NCBI GenBank assembly: GCA_001189275.1
Contig: CP012158.1
Location: forward strand, 1,259,704-1,323,703
Direction of reading: 5' to 3'
DNA from: Pyrobaculum sp. WP30
GTDB taxonomy: Archaea > Thermoproteota > Thermoprotei > Thermoproteales > Thermoproteaceae
Length of the DNA stretch: 64,000 nucleotides
Shown here: piece after piece, positions 59,556-64,000 of the stretch
Position numbering within the stretch: the first letter of the stretch is position 1
Layout of the letters: each line of letters starts with the position of its first letter
Notes under the pieces: model-generated
Told to the model about the DNA's origin: nothing
The model's input: the letters and a program-made list of their open reading frames with translations, nothing else
Databases searched by the model: none
Program-made: the position numbers and the translations under genes

Positions 59556-60455
59556 GTGTATTACAATGAAACATACCGCGGAGGCGTTGCCAGAGGTTGT
59601 GAGCTGTGTCTGCTGGGCGCCAAAAGCGTGATATTCATAACGGGGCTCTGTCCATTGAGCTGTCCCTACTGCCCTGTCAGCGCCGAGAGGTTCGGCAGAG
59701 ACGTCATCTACGTCAACGACGTCCCGGTGCGCATGGAAGACATCCCCAGGGTGGTTGCCGAGTATGCCTCAGACGGAGCCGCAATAACCGGGGGCGACCC
59801 CTCCGTGGTGCCGGAGCGCGTAAAGGCGGTCGCAGACATCTTGAAGCAGGAGTTCGGAGACGGCTTCCATATACATATGTACACACACATCCTAAACCTC
59901 AACGGCAGGAGGACGGGCATAATCGCCGCGAGCAGAGTTGACGAGGTGCGGATACACGTGACGTCAAAGGAGCAAGCGAGGGGGAAGGAGAAGTACGTAA
60001 AGGCCTTAGCCGCCTCGGGCAAGGCCGTGGGCGTTGAGGTGCCCGCGTTGCCCGGCTTCGAGCGTCAGATAGCAGAGGCGATAAACCATTTAGCGCCCCA
60101 CATAAGCTTCGTCAACATCAACGAGCTGGACGTGTCGGAGACAAACCACCACCGGCTGAAGGCGCTGGGCTACAAGGCAGAGGGGCTGAACATACCGGGA
60201 AGCCTAGAAGCGGCGAGAAAAATCGCCGAGCTCGTCACTGCGCCGGTCCACATATGCACGGGGAAGACTAAAGACCTCGTGCAGATAGGGACCCGCCTCT
60301 TCAGACACGCCATGACAACCGCAATGCCAAATGAATATGTTCAAGACGACGGCACAGTAGCCTACGACGAGGAGGGGAACCACCCAAGAAGCCCACGCGC
60401 CAGGAAGGTACGCATCAAGCTCACCACAGGACAAAAAACCCTAGAAATCGTTTAG
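59556..60455 (+). CDS. Radical SAM protein
   Basis: 299 residues, GTG start. The cluster motif is FITGLCPLSCPYCPVS near 28-43, preceded by ARGCELCLLGAKS, another Cys pair. AAITGGDPS near 75 is a GGD version of the AdoMet-binding GGE. HICTGKTKDL and the C-terminal domain (PRARKVRIKLTTGQ) complete it. Archaeal orphans of this type are uncharacterised. The small membrane protein gene begins 25 bases downstream. Confidence 0.82.
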   Translation: MYYNETYRGGVARGCELCLLGAKSVIFITGLCPLSCPYCPVSAERFGRDVIYVNDVPVRMEDIPRVVAEYASDGAAITGGDPSVVPERVKAVADILKQEFGDGFHIHMYTHILNLNGRRTGIIAASRVDEVRIHVTSKEQARGKEKYVKALAASGKAVGVEVPALPGFERQIAEAINHLAPHISFVNINELDVSETNHHRLKALGYKAEGLNIPGSLEAARKIAELVTAPVHICTGKTKDLVQIGTRLFRHAMTTAMPNEYVQDDGTVAYDEEGNHPRSPRARKVRIKLTTGQKTLEIV

Positions 60456-60480
60456 TTGCGTTTAAAGGCCCATAAAATAC

Positions 60481-60786
60481 GTGAAGTCGCTATTAACAAT
60501 CATACTCCTAACCCCCCTCGTCCTCGCCGCCACGAACTCCACCGACCCATTCGCAAAAATAAGCCAAACCATCGACCAAATCCTCACGTCGCTAGACAAC
60601 TTCCTGCAAAACCTAAAAGATGTGCTGAAAACACACATAACCTCCATCTCGAAAACCCTCTCCATCATCCTCGGACTCGTCGGGGCATTGCTGTACTTCT
60701 CCGGCATAAATAAATACGGAGGCCGCGGCATGATAATAGGCGCCATACTTCTCTACCTCCTCGCAGAATTCATCACAACTCTCTAG
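60481..60786 (+). CDS. Small secreted two-helix membrane protein (VirB2/TedC-like)
   Basis: 101 residues, GTG start, GTTTAAAGG about 26 nt upstream. A signal peptide (LLTIILLTPLVLAA) is followed by an acidic-to-polar amphipathic segment, a hydrophobic helix (LSIILGLVGALLYFSG), a short basic glycine loop (NKYGGRG) and a second hydrophobic helix (MIIGAILLYLLAEFI). This is the layout of VirB2/TrbC pilins and of the archaeal CedA1/TedC DNA-exchange pilins. Sequence identity cannot be judged here. The gene is A+T-richer than its neighbours. No TedA/TedB partner adjoins. Confidence 0.65.
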   Translation: MKSLLTIILLTPLVLAATNSTDPFAKISQTIDQILTSLDNFLQNLKDVLKTHITSISKTLSIILGLVGALLYFSGINKYGGRGMIIGAILLYLLAEFITTL

Positions 60787-60857
60787 AAAACTTACGGGGC
60801 TGGTGCCCTAGCAGAAGGGCTGAACTACGCGTTGTTTAAGAGTTAGTTGAGAAAACT

Positions 60858-60949
60858 TGGTGGACCGGCCGGGATTCGAATTCCCGGGGGATCCCCTCCC
60901 GGGATCTCCCGCACGCCAAGCGGGCATCCTTCCGCTAGACTACCGGCCC
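60858..60949 (-). tRNA. tRNA-Ala(GGC) with one intron
   Basis: Acceptor GGGCCGG pairs with CCGGTCC, keeping the G3-U70 wobble that defines alanine identity; A73 and an encoded CCA follow. D stem GTCT/GGAT, anticodon arm CCCGC-TTGGCGT-GCGGG (anticodon GGC), T stem CCGGG/CCCGG. Removing 60881-60897 restores the T loop TTCGAAT. Spliced length 75 nt with CCA. A TTTAAATTTTT tract about 25 nt upstream (near 60970) should be its promoter. Confidence 0.88.
60881..60897 (-). other. Intron of tRNA-Ala(GGC), T-arm position 53/54
   Basis: 17 nt between the 5' T-stem strand and the T loop. The intron repeats CCCGGGAA, so the edges may shift by a base or two; T-stem pairing fixes the site. Confidence 0.6.
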
Positions 60950-60984
60950 CGCCGTTTTGTTGTCCTGTGTTTAAATTTTTTTCA

Positions 60985-61150
60985 TCCCACCAACTCGACA
61001 GGCGCTGGGGGCCGCCTCCCCGCCGGCTCTAGGACGAGCCGCCGAGGACGAGGACCGCAAGCTCGCCTGATGCGCGGTGGCCCCGAGTTCGGGGGGAGAA
61101 CCCGCCTAAAAATCTCGGCGGGCCCTAAAAACACTTCTGCCGGGGCGAGG
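60985..61150 (+). ncRNA. GC-rich region with strong hairpins, possible structured RNA
   Basis: Between the tRNA and the 68-codon gene. Visible stems: CCCCGA-GT-TCGGGG near 61082 and CCCGCC-TAAAAATCTC-GGCGGG near 61104, with further pairing of GGCGGC/GCCGCC type upstream. The first part (GAGGACGAGGACCGCAAGC) is G-rich. I looked for RNase P, SRP and C/D-box consensus elements and found none I trust. Strand is assumed; it may also be leader of the following gene. Confidence 0.3.
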
Positions 61151-61164
61151 AGGCGGCGTGGGCT

Positions 61165-61371
61165 GTGAAGCTGGTGAAGATTATAACCGGCGAAGAGCCC
61201 CGGGTCACGCCGATGCCCAACGGCGGGTTTCGTATCAGAGGCACAGGCAGACACATAGACGCCCTGGCCCGCTACGAAGAGCTTAAAGAAGCGATAGAGG
61301 AGTGGATCAACCAACGCCGCGGGGGCAATAGATGCGGGCACAGCCGGCGTAGCCGCGAATTCAACACGTAA
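61165..61371 (+). CDS. Small hypothetical protein, 68 residues
   Basis: GTG start. MKLVKIITGEEPRVTPMPNG forms two strands, then DALARYEELKEAIEEWINQ a helix, with a basic tail. CTAAAAAC at about 61126 could be a TATA element 35 nt upstream. Not recognised; shortness leaves some doubt. Confidence 0.5.
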   Translation: MKLVKIITGEEPRVTPMPNGGFRIRGTGRHIDALARYEELKEAIEEWINQRRGGNRCGHSRRSREFNT

Positions 61372-61456
61372 AACCACGCCGGTGGTTAGGCCAGAAAAGC
61401 CGATGACGCGCCGTTACGCCACTTAAGCCGCTTGTTTCACGCTGTTCAGAGAGAGC

Positions 61457-61468
61457 AATATATAAATA
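61457..61468 (+). promoter_or_regulatory. TATA box of the surface protein gene
   Basis: AATATATAAATA is centred 26 nt upstream of ATG 61489 and so rules out the earlier in-frame start at 61432. Confidence 0.6.
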
Positions 61469-61488
61469 CAACAATTTTCTATTTATCT

Positions 61489-62667
61489 ATGAATTCCAAA
61501 CATGCAATCCTAGTGGTTATATTAGCCGCGTTGATATATGCACAGGGATTGTTTACTGTTCAGTCAGCCACGGACCCGACAGGGGATTTCAAAGGCCCTG
61601 GGTGGTTCATCCCGCCTCAGAACCCCGTGTTTAAAAACGGCACTGTTTTTGACATGACTAGGTTTGAGATTAGGTACAACGCCACTGCCGATGCGTTGGT
61701 GTTTAGGGTGACCTTCGCCGACCTGGGGGGCAACCCCTGGAACTCCGAGACCGGCTTCTCTCTTCAGTATATCCAGATATACATAAGCCGCGGCTTCCCA
61801 GGCAATCCCTGGGGCACTGTTAGCTGTACAATTCTGAGGCCAGACGACGGAAACGTCGCCGCCGGCAACGCCTTCTTTGACGAAGCCACCCGCTTCTTCT
61901 GCCCAGATCCGGCCAACTTAACCCAGTTCAAGTATACGCCGGGGGTCAGGTTCTCCGGCCAGGCGCCGTGGGACGTGGCCATATTCATAGGGCCTAAATG
62001 GGGCAACGAAACTGTCAACTTCGTGGCGGTGGCCAATGTGGCAGAAGGCACAATCTCCGTATCCCCCCTGCCCAAGGTCTACGCAGAGGGCAACACAGTG
62101 GTTGCGGTGGTGCCGAGGAAGCTTATCCCACCCACTACTAGATTAATGTCAGACTTCCCACAGCCGAGCTGGAGGTACTACGTCCTCGTGACCTCCTACG
62201 ACGGCTTTGGCCCAGGCAGGATCAGACCATTCGGGCCGATGGCCCAGGAGTGGACAGTTGGCGTGGGGACGGCCAACGCCTCGGCGGTGTTATCAGGCAC
62301 GATACCCAGGGTGCTTGATATACTGGGTCCCAACACGCCGTTGAGAACCTTCACCAGGAACGCCTCTGCGGTTCTCGAGCCCCAGACGTTGACCTGGGGC
62401 AACTTCCCCATCGCCTACACCACCTCCACAGTCACAAAGATAGTGCCTGTCACCGCCACAAAGACAGACACACTAACCTTGACTGAGACCGCCGTAGTCA
62501 CCGCCACGCAGTCTGTGACTATGACGCAGACAGCCACGTCTTACGTCACACAGACTAAAGAGGTGTATGTAGAGAAGCCCTACGTAGACCCAGTAAGCTA
62601 CGCCGTGCTTGGCCTGGGCGTGATTGCCGGCTTAGCGGGGGCGCTTGTCGCGGCGAGACGTAAGTAA
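61489..62667 (+). CDS. Membrane-anchored surface protein, glucodextranase C-terminal-like
   Basis: 392 residues from ATG 61489. Signal peptide (HAILVVILAALIYAQGL), then a beta-rich ectodomain (DPTGDFKGPGWFIPPQ, EIRYNATADALVFRVTF, QIYISRGFPG, VAIFIGPKWGNETV, VVAVVPRKLIPP) resembling the C-terminal binding module of glucodextranase and related S-layer-associated proteins. A Ser/Thr/Val-rich stalk (TSTVTKIVPVTATKTDT and repeats) leads to a C-terminal membrane helix and RRK. Several NxS/T sites suggest glycosylation. It precedes a solute-binding protein gene, hinting at carbohydrate or oligomer capture. Confidence 0.8.
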   Translation: MNSKHAILVVILAALIYAQGLFTVQSATDPTGDFKGPGWFIPPQNPVFKNGTVFDMTRFEIRYNATADALVFRVTFADLGGNPWNSETGFSLQYIQIYISRGFPGNPWGTVSCTILRPDDGNVAAGNAFFDEATRFFCPDPANLTQFKYTPGVRFSGQAPWDVAIFIGPKWGNETVNFVAVANVAEGTISVSPLPKVYAEGNTVVAVVPRKLIPPTTRLMSDFPQPSWRYYVLVTSYDGFGPGRIRPFGPMAQEWTVGVGTANASAVLSGTIPRVLDILGPNTPLRTFTRNASAVLEPQTLTWGNFPIAYTTSTVTKIVPVTATKTDTLTLTETAVVTATQSVTMTQTATSYVTQTKEVYVEKPYVDPVSYAVLGLGVIAGLAGALVAARRK

Positions 62668-62905
62668 AAAAGTAAAGAAACTAATAGCTCTGGGTTTTTT
62701 CCTCCTATTCCTCTCACTTTTCATAGCCATTCACCAGTCCTACGTTCAGGCGCAGTGTCCCGGAGGTAGATGTATAGATCCAACACTTATACTGCTGGCG
62801 CTTTTCTTACTAATAGCAGGCGGCATTATTCTACTCTATTCAGTAACTCTCTTTATAAATATAAAAATAGAGGAAAATTTAAAAAGGAGCCAAATCTATA
62901 GACTC
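62645..62905 (+). other. Open frame upstream of and continuous with the solute-binding protein, two membrane segments
   Basis: The frame of the solute-binding protein has no stop upstream for 87 codons, back to TTG 62645 inside the previous gene. It encodes KKLIALGFFLLFLSLFIAI, a loop with two Cys (QAQCPGGRCIDPT) and a second helix LILLALFLLIAGGIILLY, ending in charged residues. Either this is a separate small membrane gene lacking its own stop codon, or the binding protein has a 2-helix N-terminal extension. AATTTAAAAAG near 62880 favours initiation at 62906. Confidence 0.4.
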
Positions 62906-64000
62906 ATGAACAAAAAAATCCTATTAGTCACAGTCTTGTTGGGCGTAATACTGTTGGCCCAATACACCCCACCCACCACAAACCCCGGGCCGGCTACCGA
63001 TAGGATCGTCGGCAAGTCTGTACCAATAGCCCAGGCGGCCTCAGCCGTAAAGGCTGGCGACATAGACGTCTACATATTCGGCATGAGGGCCTCGCTCGCC
63101 GTCCCGCTTAAAGGCGACCCCACCGTGAAGCTTTACACGGTAGCCGCCGGCTTCAACGACATGGTCTTAAACCCCGCTCCTGCCAATCCGCCCTGCGCCA
63201 ACCCGTTCTCCAGCCGTGCAATTAGATTCGCCATGCAGTTCATCGTCGACAGAGATTATGTCGCTAATGAAATATACAAAGGCTTCGCAGTCCCTATGTA
63301 TATCTGGCTCAGTCCATACGACCCCACCTACTCCGTCGTGGCTGATTTAATTTCGCAACTCGGCATAAGATACGACCTAGACTACGCCAGGTCTATTGTC
63401 GATAGAGAGATGCCTAAGCTAGGCGCAAGCAAAGGCGCCGACGGCAAGTGGTACTGCCAAGGCAAACCCGTCACAATCATCGGTTTAATCCGCATCGAAG
63501 ACGAGCGTAAAGACATCGGCGACGCCTTTGCCTCGGCCCTAGAGCAGCTGGGCTTCACCGTAGACAGGAGATACGTAACCTTCGACGTGGCGATACAGAC
63601 GGTATACGGCACAGACCCCGCCCAGTTCCAGTGGCACTTCTACACGGAGGGCTGGGGTAAGGGCGGCCTCGACAGATGGGACACCAGCTCAGTTTCGCAG
63701 TACTGCGCCTCTTGGTTCGGCTACATGCCCGGATGGGGCACCACAGGCTGGTACAACTACGCCAACGCCACGATAGACCAGTTAACCGACAGGCTGTATA
63801 AAGGCAACTTCAAATCCTTCCAGGAATATATAAACCTATATAGAAATGCCACGTTGATGTGCGTCCAAGAATCTATCAGGGTGTTCGTTAACACTAACCT
63901 AAACGCCTACGTCGCCTCGCCTAAGCTACAAGGCGTCACCGTTGACCTAGGCGCCGGTCTGAGGGCCTCGGTCTACAACGCCCGGAACTGGTACGTGCCG
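62906..64000 (+). CDS. ABC transporter family-5 solute-binding protein (3' end missing)
   Basis: 365 codons visible, no stop before the window ends. ATG 62906 with AATTTAAAAAG 25 nt upstream. Signal peptide (ILLVTVLLGVILLAQ) then a Thr/Pro stretch. YTVAAGFNDMVLNP, NPFSSRAIRFAMQFIVDRDYV and YKGFAVPMYIWLSPYDPTY are the SBP_bac_5 (DppA/OppA-type) domain I features, and WGKGGLDRWDTSSVSQYC and YNYANATIDQLTDRLY belong to the C-terminal lobe. In Pyrobaculum relatives these often bind peptides or oligosaccharides. The permease genes should follow beyond the edge. Confidence 0.85.
   Translation, partial: MNKKILLVTVLLGVILLAQYTPPTTNPGPATDRIVGKSVPIAQAASAVKAGDIDVYIFGMRASLAVPLKGDPTVKLYTVAAGFNDMVLNPAPANPPCANPFSSRAIRFAMQFIVDRDYVANEIYKGFAVPMYIWLSPYDPTYSVVADLISQLGIRYDLDYARSIVDREMPKLGASKGADGKWYCQGKPVTIIGLIRIEDERKDIGDAFASALEQLGFTVDRRYVTFDVAIQTVYGTDPAQFQWHFYTEGWGKGGLDRWDTSSVSQYCASWFGYMPGWGTTGWYNYANATIDQLTDRLYKGNFKSFQEYINLYRNATLMCVQESIRVFVNTNLNAYVASPKLQGVTVDLGAGLRASVYNARNWYVP

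Noticed and set aside
60985..61150. Minimal (type T) RNase P RNA or SRP RNA
   Set aside because: None of the conserved core elements (GAGGAAAGTC-like, ACAGAA-like, or the SRP helix 8 core) is present on either strand.
1..64000. CRISPR arrays, rRNA genes or integrated virus
   Set aside because: No evenly spaced direct repeats, rRNA stretches, integrase or viral structural genes were seen in the window.

Overview
The window reads as the chromosome of a hyperthermophilic crenarchaeon of the Pyrobaculum/Thermoproteales type. The evidence is archaeal-only information-processing genes (TBP, Alba, exosome Rrp4/Rrp41/Rrp42, PolB1, PriL, Top6A/B, proteasome alpha, S25e, S26e, L37Ae), an AGOG 8-oxoguanine glycosylase whose catalytic Lys140 and Asp172 fall at the numbering described for Pyrobaculum aerophilum, tRNA genes with introns at non-canonical places and an encoded CCA, frequent GTG starts, and TATA boxes about 24-26 nt upstream of start codons (leaderless mRNAs). 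Genes are dense, often overlapping by 1-8 bases, and strands alternate in short runs. No CRISPR array, rRNA or integrated virus was seen.

Layout. 0-4 kb: a partial gene, a radical-SAM protein and a NurA-HerA end-resection pair. 4-9 kb: CTP-dependent riboflavin kinase, class II aldolase, geranylgeranyl reductase, a metallo-hydrolase, Hjc, TBP, then S25e. 10-14 kb: HMG-CoA synthase, a DUF35 protein and a thiolase-like protein, with divergent HMG-CoA reductase. 14-22 kb: PolB1, a CDP-alcohol phosphatidyltransferase, TrmY, S26e, ProS, TrmI and an intron-bearing tRNA-Arg(CCU). 22-35 kb: Bud32, radical SAM, DHH phosphoesterase, prefoldin beta, Pcc1-like, Brix, L37Ae, the exosome operon with SBDS, a ThiN-type regulator and PsmA. 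35-41 kb: a membrane HTH protein, a HemK-like methylase, a collapsed TnpB element, Topo VI, a PhoU-like regulator and Alba. 41-46 kb: anhydromevalonate phosphate decarboxylase (UbiD family) and both phosphomevalonate dehydratase subunits, with a TnpB-only IS element inserted between them. 46-52 kb: AGOG, PriL, a VWA/MoxR pair, Clp1-like kinase, phosphoesterase and a ParA-like ATPase. 52-57 kb: a three-gene operon of a large AAA+ ATPase, an unknown protein and a second NurA-like nuclease. 57-64 kb: aminotransferase, Nudix, radical SAM, a VirB2/TedC-like small membrane protein, tRNA-Ala(GGC) with an intron, a surface glycoprotein and a truncated family-5 solute-binding protein.

Two themes stand out. 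First, much of archaeal lipid synthesis is here: the HMG-CoA steps, the archaeal (phosphomevalonate dehydratase / anhydromevalonate phosphate decarboxylase) branch, geranylgeranyl reduction and an archaetidyl-type phosphatidyltransferase. Second, DNA-end processing is rich: two different ATPase-NurA modules, Hjc, PolB1, PriL and AGOG. The best candidate for an undescribed system is the 52991-57097 operon. Other notable points are a 398-bp internally deleted TnpB derivative, a solo IS-end-like hairpin, a transmembrane-coding tail in frame behind the bud32 stop codon, and a thiolase-like protein that appears to lack the nucleophilic cysteine.
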